Positions 42,617 to 52,368 of a DNA stretch of 64,000 nucleotides are shown in pieces. Below the pieces are notes generated by a model, which saw nothing but the letters and a program-made list of their open reading frames with translations, did not search any database and was not told where the DNA came from. The stretch lies in assembly GCA_964555935.1 (NCBI GenBank), contig CAZKUN010000009.1, positions 17,443 through 81,442 of the forward strand, read 5' to 3'. The stretch comes from CAZKUN01 sp964555935 (GTDB lineage Bacteria; Armatimonadota; Zipacnadia; Zipacnadales; VGFC01). Numbering within the stretch: the first letter of the stretch is position 1; every line of letters begins with the position of its first letter. The translations under genes and the position numbers were made by a program.

Positions 42617-44569
42617 TCACCGATGGAAGTAACTCCGCTCCATCTCGATGCCGCTCTTGACCGCATGAAGCCTCAGCAACGAGTACGCCAACGTGCTCGG
42701 CCATGTCTCCGACTCGTAGTACCACAGCCCCGTCGCGCCGCGGAAGAGCCCGTCCGCATAGAGCGCCTCGATGGCCTGCTGCGCGTAGCTCTCCGCCGCC
42801 GGCATCCACTGCTCGCCACCCTCGTGCTCGTACATGGCGACCATCAGGTCGATCAGGCTGCCGTACACGTGCGCCCGCGCCACAGCGCTCTCGGGGACGC
42901 GCCCCGCCTCAGCATAGAACCTCGCGAGCCCCACGGCGACTCGCCAGTGCGCCGGATCCTCGGTCAGTTCATACGCCCTCAGCCACAGCAGCGCATCCAT
43001 CGCCAAAAACTCGCCACCATAGTGCGCGGTGAACTTCGGCGCGCTGAGTGGCGTGTCGGGAGCCGGGCCGTCAATCGGGCAACCACCCATGTACAACCCC
43101 TCCGCCGGCTTGTGCGGCAGCGCCGTCAGCGCGGCGAGGTGCTGGTCGGCCACCAGCCAACAGACGCCCGCCATCTTCGTTCCGTCCAGCAGCGGAACCG
43201 ATTCGAGCATCGTCACCGCCAGGCTCAATTGCGTCGCGGCCGAGCATGCCGCATTGTCGCGCGTGGTAGTGCTGGGCAGGAGATGCGTCTCCGGGTGCCG
43301 GACGGCCACATGGTGGTCGATGATGCCCCCGATCCAGTTGAGGTACTTCTCGTCACCTGTCTTCGAGTATGCAAACGCCCAGACCTGGATGTAGAACCCG
43401 CCATGTCGGGGGAAATCGAGAAAGGTGGTGTTCTCCGGCCGCTCATCGGGCAGCGGCCTTGAGATGTCCGCGTGGCGGTTGTAGTCGAAGGTCTCCAAGT
43501 CTACCACGTGGTTGATGAGTCCATCCGCCTCGCCGAGCACAGCCTCCGGGTTCAGTTGCCATGCCTGCTCCCAGAAACTCAACGGCGGCGCGCCCAGAAA
43601 CTCGTGGGTAGTGTTGCCCGGCGCCTCCTTGTAGTAATCCCAATGCGCGTGCTCGCCCCATGGCCAGAGCCCTGTCGCCGTGTCGGTGCAGTTCGTCAGG
43701 AAGTACTTGAGGTAGCGCCCGGCGCCGTTGCGGTACTTCTGCTCGCCCGTGACTCGGGTCAGGGCCTCACACGCCCGGATCATCATCACGTCGTGCTGCA
43801 GATTCCCGCCAAACAGCGCCCGATCGCCCTGGCGCTGGCCCGCAATCGGCGGCATGGCGACGTTGGGGTGTGTCTTCGTGTCGATGCCGAGGATGCTCAC
43901 CCACATCGGGCTGTGCGCCTCGCCGTACGTGTCCGCTCCATGCTCGATCAGCGTGTCCGCGAAGCGCCGCACGTATCCCAGGTAGCCGATCGCGGGGTCA
44001 TAGACGGTGGGCTCGATCGGCTCCCGAATGCCCAGCGCTTGCTCGACGAACAGCCTCTCCGCCGCGCCTTCATCGGGGATCTCGCCTGGCTCAACGCTCG
44101 CCGGCGTTTCATCGCTCTCGAAGATCAGCAGCTCACAGATCCGAGGCCACGCATGATCCTCGCGTTCAGTGTCCAATATCCTCAGTCGCAGGCTATCTAC
44201 GCTCACTGGCGTCAGCTCAACCGAGAAGCGCTCCTGCGTGTTGCCGCTCGTCGCGCCGAGCTTCACCCATCCCTCGCCCACTCGCCCCCACGCTTCAAGG
44301 TCCGTCAGCCGCAGCCGGTCCTTCGCGACGATGGTCAGGACATCTACCCGCCCCACCACCGTCGGCTCGTCGAAGGTGATGACCACGCTCGTCGGCAGCG
44401 TCCGCAGGCTATGCCCGTCCCCGGCCCAGCACGTCTCCGCATCCCCGTCCATGAGCAAAGCGACGGGCTCGCTCTCGTGCGTCGCGCCAAGTGTCAGCGA
44501 TTCTGCAGGGATCTGCGCTTGGCAAGCGACGGAGGGAAGGAGACTCAGCAACGCGGCAGCAATGCGCAT
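42617..44569 (-). CDS. Secreted discoidin-like plus (alpha/alpha)-toroid protein
   Basis: ATG 44569 has GAGG upstream on the minus strand. The 650 residues start with a signal peptide (MRIAAALLSLLPSVACQAQ). An F5/8 type C module covers ~20-155 (LLMDGDAETCWAGDG, SVVITFDEPTVVGRVDVL, SVDSLRLRILDTERE). The remaining ~450 residues are a helical toroid with ALFGGNLQHDVMMIRACEAL near 260, TGLWPWGEHAHWDYY near 320, and GGFYIQVWAFAYSKTGDEKYL near 410. It looks like an alpha/alpha-barrel glycosidase, lyase or epimerase-like protein, but no family or catalytic residues are certain. First gene of a minus-strand block. Confidence 0.78.
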   Translation of the reverse strand: MRIAAALLSLLPSVACQAQIPAESLTLGATHESEPVALLMDGDAETCWAGDGHSLRTLPTSVVITFDEPTVVGRVDVLTIVAKDRLRLTDLEAWGRVGEGWVKLGATSGNTQERFSVELTPVSVDSLRLRILDTEREDHAWPRICELLIFESDETPASVEPGEIPDEGAAERLFVEQALGIREPIEPTVYDPAIGYLGYVRRFADTLIEHGADTYGEAHSPMWVSILGIDTKTHPNVAMPPIAGQRQGDRALFGGNLQHDVMMIRACEALTRVTGEQKYRNGAGRYLKYFLTNCTDTATGLWPWGEHAHWDYYKEAPGNTTHEFLGAPPLSFWEQAWQLNPEAVLGEADGLINHVVDLETFDYNRHADISRPLPDERPENTTFLDFPRHGGFYIQVWAFAYSKTGDEKYLNWIGGIIDHHVAVRHPETHLLPSTTTRDNAACSAATQLSLAVTMLESVPLLDGTKMAGVCWLVADQHLAALTALPHKPAEGLYMGGCPIDGPAPDTPLSAPKFTAHYGGEFLAMDALLWLRAYELTEDPAHWRVAVGLARFYAEAGRVPESAVARAHVYGSLIDLMVAMYEHEGGEQWMPAAESYAQQAIEALYADGLFRGATGLWYYESETWPSTLAYSLLRLHAVKSGIEMERSYFHR

Positions 44570-44693
44570 ATCGGGCCTCCGGAGTGGTGCGTGGCGTGCA
44601 GGAAGTCATTCGTTCCGCGACCGCCCACGCCCTCTGCCGCAGTAACCCATTGTCACGACTGACCGTCAGGAAGTGTACGCGAGGTGGCGTCAC

Positions 44694-46409
44694 ATGAAGA
44701 GGTCATTGCTGCTACTGTCGTTGCTGTTCGCGGGATGCACCCAATCTGAGCGCGCGTCCGCCCCGCCGGACGCCGAACGCCTCAGTCAGACCGCGCTGGC
44801 CGCCCCGAGCGACCACGCCATCGTCACTGTCGTTCCCAACCACGTCAACCCGCTCGTCGCCTACACGTACGTGCACGACGGCGCCACGCTCCATGGGCTC
44901 TACAATGTCGCCACCGGAGAGACGATCCAGATCGACACTCCCGGGGAGGCATCTCAGCGCCAAGAAAACCGATCCCTGCTGAGGATCTGCTCGCCGATCC
45001 GGGCGCGCCCTCGGGGCCAGATTGACCCCGCAACGGGCCGCATCGTCCCGCCCCCCGAGCTGCCCGACGACATCCCGGTGGCCGCCTCGCTGCTTTCCGT
45101 GGCAGGAGGTCGCCATTTATTCGCCGTGCCTGACGTTGGGATGACTGTCGACGACGTCGGGGCCACGCTATTCCTGAACTCGGAGGGCGGGCGAGTTGAA
45201 CTCGGACGACTGCTCATCCCCAACCCAGGCACCAGCAGTGATCGATCCCCCTACGCCACCCTCTCGCTCAGCCCCAGCCACCGCTGGCTCATCTGGCGCG
45301 AAGCCGAAGGCTTCAGCATCGCTGATCTCGACACGGGCCATGTCCGCCCAATCCCTCACGAGGCCCTGCCGGGTTTCCCGTATGACGAGCACCTCGGCGT
45401 GCTCGTCCACTGGCTTCCGGACAACTCCGGTCTCTTCATCGACTACAACACGCCGCCCGCTCTCCAGAACCGCACGTGGGCCTTCCTGGACACCGCCGAC
45501 CTCACCGTGCGAGACACCGGCGAGGGCGTCATCCGCAGCATCTCGCCCGACGGCGCGTACGCCGCAGTCGAGCACGGCCCGTGGCCGATCACAGATGACT
45601 TGACCACGCCTCGCGCGGAGATCATCCGCGTGCCAGGGCGCCGTCCCGCGCCCGACGCCCGCGTCGCCCAAGGCGATTGGGCAATCCACGAGCCCGACCC
45701 GCCCGTATACCTGGAGCCTCACCGGGTCAGCGGATCCCCCGCCGGGAACACCAAACCTGCCGCCCGCATCATCGACCCCAAGCGCCGTTCCGTCCGGCGG
45801 GCCGACGGCGAGCCCGAGGCGGGCGTCTACGCGGGCGCTCGCAGCACGGTCAGCAGACCGATAGGCTACCGCTACAGCGTCTGCCTCATCGGTCCCGGCA
45901 TCCATGCGACGTTGTCGATTCCCACAACCTCCTACCACCGGGCCGAGATCGTAGCCACGGACAGAGGCGGCCGCTTCGTTGCCGAACTACACAACGGAGA
46001 CTACAGCGAGATGTCCTCGCCAGGGAGCGCCATCGGCAACCTCACGCTCTACGACTTCGATGGCGACCGCAAACTGACAATGGAAGACACCCGCTTCCTC
46101 ACCATGCTGCCTGACACCGACACAGCCATCGTTATGCACGTTGAGAACCGCGAGTGTGAACTCATAGCCCTCGATCTCCTCACTGGTAAGCGCGAGTCCC
46201 TACCACCCATGCCGGGGCACCGCGCGCGCTGCATGGTCGTCGACGGCCGCCTCGTTGCATACGTCTACCAGCGCGAGTACTCCGGCGGCACCAAAGCGGG
46301 CGCGGGCGACCTTATGGTGCTCTCCGTGGACTGGACCCAGTGGCAGACGATCTCCACCCACGCCATCGGCTTCGTCGCCGATCCCGATGTCCCCGTGCGC
46401 GACTTCTGA
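44694..46409 (+). CDS. Large lipoprotein of unknown function
   Basis: ATG 44694 follows GAGG; an in-frame ATG at 44673 precedes it. The signal peptide ends at LLFAGCTQS, a clear lipobox, so the 571-residue protein is a predicted lipoprotein. The rest is beta-rich with propeller-like periodicity (LVAYTYVHDGATLHGLYNVATGE, LSLSPSHRWLIWREAEGFSIADLDTGHVRP, YDFDGDRKLTMEDTRFLTML). The LYDFDGDRKLTMEDT stretch near residue 452 is a single DxDxDG-type calcium loop. I do not recognise a family. It may bind substrate at the surface, next to the GH38 gene. Confidence 0.72.
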   Translation: MKRSLLLLSLLFAGCTQSERASAPPDAERLSQTALAAPSDHAIVTVVPNHVNPLVAYTYVHDGATLHGLYNVATGETIQIDTPGEASQRQENRSLLRICSPIRARPRGQIDPATGRIVPPPELPDDIPVAASLLSVAGGRHLFAVPDVGMTVDDVGATLFLNSEGGRVELGRLLIPNPGTSSDRSPYATLSLSPSHRWLIWREAEGFSIADLDTGHVRPIPHEALPGFPYDEHLGVLVHWLPDNSGLFIDYNTPPALQNRTWAFLDTADLTVRDTGEGVIRSISPDGAYAAVEHGPWPITDDLTTPRAEIIRVPGRRPAPDARVAQGDWAIHEPDPPVYLEPHRVSGSPAGNTKPAARIIDPKRRSVRRADGEPEAGVYAGARSTVSRPIGYRYSVCLIGPGIHATLSIPTTSYHRAEIVATDRGGRFVAELHNGDYSEMSSPGSAIGNLTLYDFDGDRKLTMEDTRFLTMLPDTDTAIVMHVENRECELIALDLLTGKRESLPPMPGHRARCMVVDGRLVAYVYQREYSGGTKAGAGDLMVLSVDWTQWQTISTHAIGFVADPDVPVRDF

Positions 46410-46500
46410 CAACCGCGTCTCCGCAGGTCTCCCTCCTCCTCTCACCGAACCTCCCGCCTCCGCATAACGATGGACGCGGACGTTTGAACTTGACGCGTAG

Positions 46501-46521
46501 CGACGGGCTTCCAGCCCGTCG
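46501..46521. repeat. Palindrome CGACGGGCT-TCC-AGCCCGTCG
   Basis: A perfect 9-bp inverted repeat with a 3-base loop, 12 bases before the GH38 start codon. It could act as a repeat element of another type, a terminator for the lipoprotein gene or a translation-affecting hairpin. Confidence 0.7.
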
Positions 46522-46533
46522 AAAGGGCCTCGC

Positions 46534-49500
46534 ATGCGCCGCACCCTCACCATCACATGCCTCCTCCTATGCGCGCCCGTCCTCGCCCAGGAAGATACCT
46601 GCTTGCTCCACTCCGCCGAGAATATCTCCGACGGCGCGGCCAACTTCCACCTTTACCACCCGTTCTCCAGGCAGGCAGTGCGCGTCAGTGAGGGCGACGT
46701 GCTCGAGTACGATATCTTCCTCGCGCCGGGCAATCCCGTCCCGAAGGGCGGCCTCGACGCTACGCCATCTGACGGCACGACAGCGCTCCGCGATGTCCTC
46801 GTCGATGGCGCCAAGGTCACCGACCAGTCCGGCCTGACCGCCCATGGCGACGCGCTGCTCGAGCCCGCCATCGGCAAATGGTATGCCCGTCGCATCCCCC
46901 TCGATGCCCTCGCCGGCAAGACGCTCAACGCGTGGGACCTCGTCTTCGAGGGCGACGAGCCCGGCCGATACACCCAGTTCATCGACAACGTAATCGTCCG
47001 CCGCGCCTCGGGCGAGGTGGTCAGCATCCACGGTGACGGGCCCCCGCCCGTCACCGAGGATCCCGGCAAGAACGGCTACAGCAAGTACGTTCTCCTGACC
47101 ACCATCCCGCGCGTCGACGTGACCGCGGCCAATGACATCCCGGCGCTCGTCGAGGGTGAGATCGAACGCGGCCGACGGTCGCTTCGCCTGACCGACCTGC
47201 ACCAGAACCTCCGCGTCCTCGAAGCCCTTGCCGAGGGCGAGGCCGATGCGGGCCTGATGTCTCACATCGGCGCGGCGAGAGAGCAACTCGACCGGCTTTC
47301 CGCCGACCCCGCCCTCGCCCGCGAGGTCTTCGAAGCCCAGGCGCAGGATATCGCCGACGAACTCGCCCATGGGCATCCGTACATGGAGCAGTTCACCGGG
47401 CATCTCGTCGGACACGCGCATATCGACTTCCAATGGCTGTGGGAGTGGCCCGAGACGCTTCAAGTCTGCCGCCAGACCTTCGGCCAGGCGCTGAAGTTCA
47501 TGGACCAGTACCCCGAGTTCACCTTCAGCCAGTCCTCGTCCGCGCTCTACGCGGCCACCGAGGAGCATCATCCGGAGATCTTCGAGGGCATCAAGCAGCG
47601 CGTGGAGGGAGATCGCTGGGAGATCGTCGGTGGGCGCGTCTGCGAGGGCGATGAGCACATGATCTCGCCCGAGTCTCACGCTCGCCAGTTTCTCTATGGC
47701 CAGCGCTACTTTCGCGAGCGCTTCGGGAAGGACGCCGTGGTTGGTTGGGAACCGGATACATTCGGCCACACCTGGCAGATGCCCCAGATTCTCAAGCTCG
47801 GCGGATGCGACTACTACTACTTCTGCCGCGGCGGGCACGGTCCCACGCTCTTTTGGTGGGAGGCCCCGGACGGCACTCGTGTCCTCGCCTTCGATGAGGC
47901 GACCACCGGCAGTTGGTACAACGCCGACCTCAGCGTGAAGCAGTGGGACGAACTCGCGGAGTTCTTTCGCAAGTACCAGAGCAAGGACACGCTTTGGGTC
48001 TACGGCGTCGGCAACCACGGCGGCGGCCCGACGCTGGAGCACATCGAGACCGCCCTCGATTGGCAGTCCACCGAGGGCGTTCCGTCCACCAAGTTCAGCA
48101 CCGCAACCGAGTTCTTCCAGCTCCTCAGCGAGCTTGATCTCGATGACATCCCCGTCGTCCGCACCGAGTTGAACACGCCGAGCAGCATGGGCTTTTACGG
48201 GACATACACCACGCACGCCGACATCAAGCGCTGGAATCGCGACGCCGAGGCGATCACCGAATCCGCCGAGGCTGTCGCGACTGTCGCCTCCGAGTTCGGG
48301 TTCAATTACCCTCGCGAGGCCTTCCGCAATACTTGGGAAGACATCTGTTGGAACCACCACCACGACACGCTGCCCGGGACCTCCATCCACCCATCCTACG
48401 ACCTCAGTCGCGAGATGTACGAGCGCGCGATCCAAAGCTCCCAGTCCATTGCCGGCGAGGCCTTGGCCTACATTGCCTCCCACATCGATGCCGATCCCGG
48501 CAGCACCGTTGTGTTCAACCCATCCGGCTGGGAGCGCGACGGTGTGATCGAGGACAGTCCCGCGTTGCCGGCGCGGTCCATCCCGCCTTTCGGCTACAAG
48601 GTCCTCACTCCGGAGGACTTGCCCGCGCCGCCCTCGATCGACGTCGCTCCGGACGCCATCACCCTCCAAAACACTCACCTGCGGGCTACCGTCGACGCGA
48701 AGACAGGACTCGTCACCAGCCTCATCGATCTCGCCACAGGCGAAGAGTCCATCGAGCCCGGAGGCTCCGCCGCCCGCTTTGAGATTCACTGGGAGGATGG
48801 CGAGAGGCCCGGCGCCTGGGTGATCAACAGCATCACCGAGTTGACGCGCCTGGACGGTGCCGACTGCCAGGTCCAGCCGCTCCCCTCCGAACCGAACTCG
48901 GCGGGCGTGCGCGTCACCCGCAGCTTCCGAGATTCCACGATCGTCCAGAACATCTCGCTCGCCGCGGGCATGCCTTACCTTGACTGCGAGGCCCATGTCG
49001 AATGGAACGAGACATGCCAGGGCGACGGCCGCAACCCGTTCCTCAAGGTCGCCTTCGATCTCAACCTGATCGATTCCGTCGCGACGTATGACATCCCGTT
49101 CGGCGCGATCGAACGCCCGGCCGACGGCGCGGAGGTGCCCGCTCTCAAGTGGGCCGACCTCACGGAATACGAGTCAGTGCCCGCCGGTGGCGCGACACGC
49201 GCGCCCAAACAGGTCGACCTGTCCGGTCACTTCGACGCCGACATCTTCTCCTCGGCCGGGGCGCCAAGCGATGGCGACTTCGATGGCCAGGGCCGCGCGC
49301 TTCCATCTGAGATGCTGCCGGGCCGAGAGACCATCTCAGAAGGTGTGCCGTTCCTACTTCCGGACGTCTCGATTGGCGAGCCCAATGCCGTGAGCGCCGA
49401 CGGCCGACGTGTAGAAGTCCCGCGCGATCGCTACCCGGTCCTGCACGTCCTGGGCTCGTCCGCCACAGGCGATTCATCCGGAGCGCTGCAGCTTCACTAT

Positions 49501-50301
49501 GCGGATGGCACGGATGAAATGCAGACCCTCGCCTTCACCGACTGGTGCGTCGAACCGCGCCATGGCGAGTCCGTCGCCATCGAGAGTGCCTTCCGCTACG
49601 AGGCGACGGGACAGGCCGATCCGGCATGCCGGCTGTTCGTCCAGTCGCTTCCCGTGAATGCTGATGAGCCGTTGATCAGGATCACCCTTCCGGCCGATGC
49701 TCGAATGAAGATCGTCGCCATCACCCTCGGCGGCGGGCGCGTGCCGATGCGCCGGGGCAAGGGCCTCCGAGGCGCGAGTCTGCTCAACGACAGCAAGCAC
49801 GGGCACTCGGCCGATGGCTCGACGCTGCGGCTCTCGCTGCTCCGCACATCGGTCGACCCGGATCCGGAGGCTGACGTCGGCTCGCACGTCATCCGCTACG
49901 CGCTCTACCCTCACGTGGGCGATTGGCGCGATGCGCGTACGGTCAGGCTCGCCGAAGGCTACAACCACCCGCTGCTGGCTCGCGCGGTCCCTGCCGACAC
50001 GGACCGCTCGCTCCCGGCGACCTACTCGTTCCTGCAGATCAAGCCCGCGTCTGCAGTCGTGACAGGGCTCAAGCGCGCGGAGGATGACGACGACGTGGTT
50101 GTCCGCTTGTACGAAGCGTCCGGTCAGCCGGCGAGGGTCACGGTCACCGCGCGCCAGGGCCCACGCGCGGCGTCCAGCGTCAACTTCATGGAAGATCCGC
50201 TCGCCGATCTCCCAACGCGAGGCCGGTCCGTCCGCTTCCCGCTGCGCCCATCTGAGATCCGCACCATCAAACTCCGGATGAAGCCACCGACTGATGAGTG
50301 A
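46534..50301 (+). CDS. Secreted GH38 family alpha-mannosidase-like enzyme
   Basis: ATG 46534 begins a 1255-residue protein with a signal peptide (MRRTLTITCLLLCAPVLAQ). Residues ~22-165 form a carbohydrate-binding-like beta-sandwich. The GH38 domain starts near 285: HLVGHAHIDFQWLWEW (zinc His and Asp), GWEPDTFGHTWQMPQIL near 404 (Asp nucleophile) and NHHHDTLPGTS near 606 (helical-bundle zinc His). The C-terminal ~600 residues are the beta-sandwich domains usual for GH38, with an inserted or extra module making it longer than typical ~850-1050-residue members. It should cleave alpha-mannosidic linkages by a retaining mechanism. Its stop overlaps the EamA start by eight bases. Confidence 0.92.
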   Translation: MRRTLTITCLLLCAPVLAQEDTCLLHSAENISDGAANFHLYHPFSRQAVRVSEGDVLEYDIFLAPGNPVPKGGLDATPSDGTTALRDVLVDGAKVTDQSGLTAHGDALLEPAIGKWYARRIPLDALAGKTLNAWDLVFEGDEPGRYTQFIDNVIVRRASGEVVSIHGDGPPPVTEDPGKNGYSKYVLLTTIPRVDVTAANDIPALVEGEIERGRRSLRLTDLHQNLRVLEALAEGEADAGLMSHIGAAREQLDRLSADPALAREVFEAQAQDIADELAHGHPYMEQFTGHLVGHAHIDFQWLWEWPETLQVCRQTFGQALKFMDQYPEFTFSQSSSALYAATEEHHPEIFEGIKQRVEGDRWEIVGGRVCEGDEHMISPESHARQFLYGQRYFRERFGKDAVVGWEPDTFGHTWQMPQILKLGGCDYYYFCRGGHGPTLFWWEAPDGTRVLAFDEATTGSWYNADLSVKQWDELAEFFRKYQSKDTLWVYGVGNHGGGPTLEHIETALDWQSTEGVPSTKFSTATEFFQLLSELDLDDIPVVRTELNTPSSMGFYGTYTTHADIKRWNRDAEAITESAEAVATVASEFGFNYPREAFRNTWEDICWNHHHDTLPGTSIHPSYDLSREMYERAIQSSQSIAGEALAYIASHIDADPGSTVVFNPSGWERDGVIEDSPALPARSIPPFGYKVLTPEDLPAPPSIDVAPDAITLQNTHLRATVDAKTGLVTSLIDLATGEESIEPGGSAARFEIHWEDGERPGAWVINSITELTRLDGADCQVQPLPSEPNSAGVRVTRSFRDSTIVQNISLAAGMPYLDCEAHVEWNETCQGDGRNPFLKVAFDLNLIDSVATYDIPFGAIERPADGAEVPALKWADLTEYESVPAGGATRAPKQVDLSGHFDADIFSSAGAPSDGDFDGQGRALPSEMLPGRETISEGVPFLLPDVSIGEPNAVSADGRRVEVPRDRYPVLHVLGSSATGDSSGALQLHYADGTDEMQTLAFTDWCVEPRHGESVAIESAFRYEATGQADPACRLFVQSLPVNADEPLIRITLPADARMKIVAITLGGGRVPMRRGKGLRGASLLNDSKHGHSADGSTLRLSLLRTSVDPDPEADVGSHVIRYALYPHVGDWRDARTVRLAEGYNHPLLARAVPADTDRSLPATYSFLQIKPASAVVTGLKRAEDDDDVVVRLYEASGQPARVTVTARQGPRAASSVNFMEDPLADLPTRGRSVRFPLRPSEIRTIKLRMKPPTDE

Positions 50302-51196
50302 TCCAGTCTCCCAATCCGAGCGCCGCAAGGGCCTCGCCATCGCCATTGCGGGCTCCGCCGGCGTCGGTCTGAACGCCGTCACGGCCAAGTACGCGCAACA
50401 GGAGCTCGGCACGCTCACCTTTGTGCCGCTCTGGTTCCTGACCGCCTGGATCTGCACCAGCATCTACCTCGGCGCCCGGCGCATGCCGCTCCTCGCGCCG
50501 TTAGGCAAGCACTGGAAGCCTCTGGTAGGCATCGGCCTGCTGCATGCGGCGTCCGCGGTCTGCGGCTTCCACGGATTGCACCTGCTCGACCCCACTGTCG
50601 CGTCGTTCTTCACCCGCACCAGCGTCCTGTTCACGTGGCTTCTGGGCCTGCTCGTGATGCGCGAGAAGCCGGGCCGCCTGGCCGCCGTCGGGACGGTCAC
50701 CGCGGTCATCGGCGTGGCGGTCCTCAGCTACGCCACCGGCGCCAAGGAGCCGTTCGGCGTCGCGCTGTGCCTCGCCAGCGCCCTGTTGATGGCGCTCGGC
50801 ATCCTGGTCGGCAAGCGCGTTGCGGGCGAGGCCAGCACGGGGCTCACTGTGTGGGTCCGCGCGGCGACCATCACCGTCGTCATCGGAACGATCTCCATCG
50901 CCACGGGCCAGTTCCACATAGTGCCCTCCTGGCCGCACCTCACCGTGCTGGCCCTGGGAGCTGTCGTCGGCCCCTTCGCATCGCAGTTTCTCTTCTTCTA
51001 CTCGCTCCAGCGCATCGCGCTGTCTGAGGCGGGCATCGTCCGCGCCACCACGCCCATCTTCGTCGCGGTCTACTCACTGATCTTCCTACGCATGTTCCCC
51101 ACTGCCCAACAGCTCGCCAGCGGGGCTATCGTGGTCGCCGGAATCCTCATCCTGAGCCTCGCTAGACCCGTTGAGCAACAAGTCCCGCGCGGTTGA
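50294..51196 (+). CDS. EamA/DMT superfamily transporter
   Basis: ATG 50294 lies within the GH38 C-terminus (8-base overlap). The 300-residue protein has about ten hydrophobic segments arranged as two EamA repeats; ASFFTRTSVLFTWLLGLLVMREKPG near residue 98 and QRIALSEAGIVRATTPIFVAVYSLIFLRM near 240 are the helix-3/4-type segments. Drug/metabolite transporters export or import small metabolites; the solute cannot be inferred. It is the only transporter-like protein seen near the glycosidase genes, and it is not a typical sugar importer. Confidence 0.88.
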   Translation: MSDPVSQSERRKGLAIAIAGSAGVGLNAVTAKYAQQELGTLTFVPLWFLTAWICTSIYLGARRMPLLAPLGKHWKPLVGIGLLHAASAVCGFHGLHLLDPTVASFFTRTSVLFTWLLGLLVMREKPGRLAAVGTVTAVIGVAVLSYATGAKEPFGVALCLASALLMALGILVGKRVAGEASTGLTVWVRAATITVVIGTISIATGQFHIVPSWPHLTVLALGAVVGPFASQFLFFYSLQRIALSEAGIVRATTPIFVAVYSLIFLRMFPTAQQLASGAIVVAGILILSLARPVEQQVPRG

Positions 51197-51222
51197 CCTT
51201 GCAAGCACCGGCGTGATAAACT
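51193..51222 (+). promoter_or_regulatory. Sigma-70-like promoter for the Trm112-to-peptidase operon
   Basis: TTGACC (51193-51198) and TAAACT (51217-51222) are separated by 18 bases, each five of six matches to consensus. The -35 overlaps the EamA stop codon. The predicted transcript starts about 30 bases before ATG 51263. Confidence 0.65.
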
Positions 51223-51262
51223 GCCCCTCGCGTCCTCATCCGCGGCCTATCGGAGATTCACG

Positions 51263-51457
51263 ATGGTAGACAAAGAACTGCTTGAGATACTGGTGTGCCC
51301 AAAGTGCAAGGCCGACATCGAATACACTGCCGAGGACGAGCGAATCACGTGCCAAAGCCCCGAATGCGGCTTGCGCTACCCCGTGCGTGACGGCATCCCC
51401 ATCATGCTCATCGATGAGGCTGATGACCCACTCGCCAGTGGCGATGGAGACTCATGA
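51263..51457 (+). CDS. Trm112-like zinc-ribbon protein
   Basis: The 64-residue protein matches the Trm112/YcaR family: ELLEILVCPKCKADIEY near residue 5, then ITCQSPECGLRYPVRDGIPIMLIDEA. Cys pairs at CPKC and CxxxxC form a zinc-ribbon-like site. Family proteins act as activating partners of methyltransferases in eukaryotes and archaea; the bacterial role is less defined. The CGLRYPVRDGIPIML stretch is the strongest family signal. ATG 51263 lies 41 bases after the promoter. Its TGA overlaps the next ATG (ATGA), coupling it to a glycosyltransferase. Confidence 0.9.
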   Translation: MVDKELLEILVCPKCKADIEYTAEDERITCQSPECGLRYPVRDGIPIMLIDEADDPLASGDGDS

Positions 51458-52368
51458 CCGATGAGTCGGTGAGGATCAGCCTGTGCATTGTCTCCTGGAA
51501 TGTGCGAGACGACCTGCTGGCTTGCCTCAATAGCCTCCCCGACGCGTCCCAAGACTGTCCGATCGAGACCATTGTCGTCGACAACGCCTCGTCCGACGAC
51601 ACGGTCGACCTGCTCCGGGAGCGCTTCCCCGAGGTCGTGCTGATCGCCAATCGCGAAAACCGCGGGTTCGCGGGCGGCACGAACCAGGCGCTGGCCGCGG
51701 CGCGGGGCGACTACCTCATGCTGCTCAACCCTGATACCGTGCTGCCGCCGGGCGCGCTCTCGGATCTCCTCACCTTCGCCGAGGCCCACCCCGAAGCCGG
51801 CATCGTCGCGCCCAAGCTCGTGAACCCCGACGGGTCTCTGCAGCATTCTTGCCGTCGGTTTCCGAGGATTGCCGCGGCTCTGTTTCGTCATACAATCCTG
51901 GGAAGGCTGTTTCCCAACAACCCATGGGCTTCCGAGTACATCATGGGAGATTGGGCGCATGATTCGGTCCGCGAGGTCGACTGGGTCTCGGGCGCCTGTT
52001 TCATGGTGCGGCGCGCGCTCTACAAGGAGATCGGCGCATTGGACGAGGGGTTCTTCTGGGGCAGCGAGGATGTTGATTATTGCTACCGCGCCCACGCGGC
52101 GGGGTCGGCAGTGCTATACACGCCTTCGCCGGCCATCATGCACCGCATCGGATCCAGTTCCAGCCAGATGCCGGTGCGGACGATCATCAACTTCCACCGC
52201 AGCATGCACAGGCTCTACCGCAAGCACCTCGCCCGCAACGTGTTCGAGTACGGACTGGCCTCTGTGGGAATTGTCACCCGCGCAGTTCTGTTGATCGTAT
52301 CTTGGTGGGCCAGATTCGCCTACGGAGTTCTCAGTCGTCCGTTCCGCAAGGCCAAGGAACAGGCATGA
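51454..52368 (+). CDS. GT2 family glycosyltransferase
   Basis: ATG 51454 overlaps the Trm112 stop. The 304-residue protein has VRISLCIVSWNVRDDLLACL (GT2 opening), VVDNASSDDTVDLL near 44, ANRENRGFAGGTNQALAAARGDYLMLLNPDTVL near 65 (nucleotide-sugar and DxT site) and DWVSGACFMVRRALYKEIGALDEGFFWGSEDVDYCYRA near 173, typical of rhamnosyltransferase-like GT2 enzymes (WbbL type). A C-terminal hydrophobic helix (VTRAVLLIVSWWARFAYGVL) may anchor it to the membrane. ATGA overlap joins it to the O-antigen ligase gene. Confidence 0.92.
   Translation: MTDESVRISLCIVSWNVRDDLLACLNSLPDASQDCPIETIVVDNASSDDTVDLLRERFPEVVLIANRENRGFAGGTNQALAAARGDYLMLLNPDTVLPPGALSDLLTFAEAHPEAGIVAPKLVNPDGSLQHSCRRFPRIAAALFRHTILGRLFPNNPWASEYIMGDWAHDSVREVDWVSGACFMVRRALYKEIGALDEGFFWGSEDVDYCYRAHAAGSAVLYTPSPAIMHRIGSSSSQMPVRTIINFHRSMHRLYRKHLARNVFEYGLASVGIVTRAVLLIVSWWARFAYGVLSRPFRKAKEQA

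Noticed and set aside
44650..44679. TTGTCA-N18-TGTACG as promoter of the lipoprotein gene
   Set aside because: The -10 matches consensus at only three of six bases and is too close to the ribosome site.
46567..48996. 809-codon minus-strand frame opposite GH38
   Set aside because: Shadow frame; GH38 metal and nucleophile motifs are on the plus strand.
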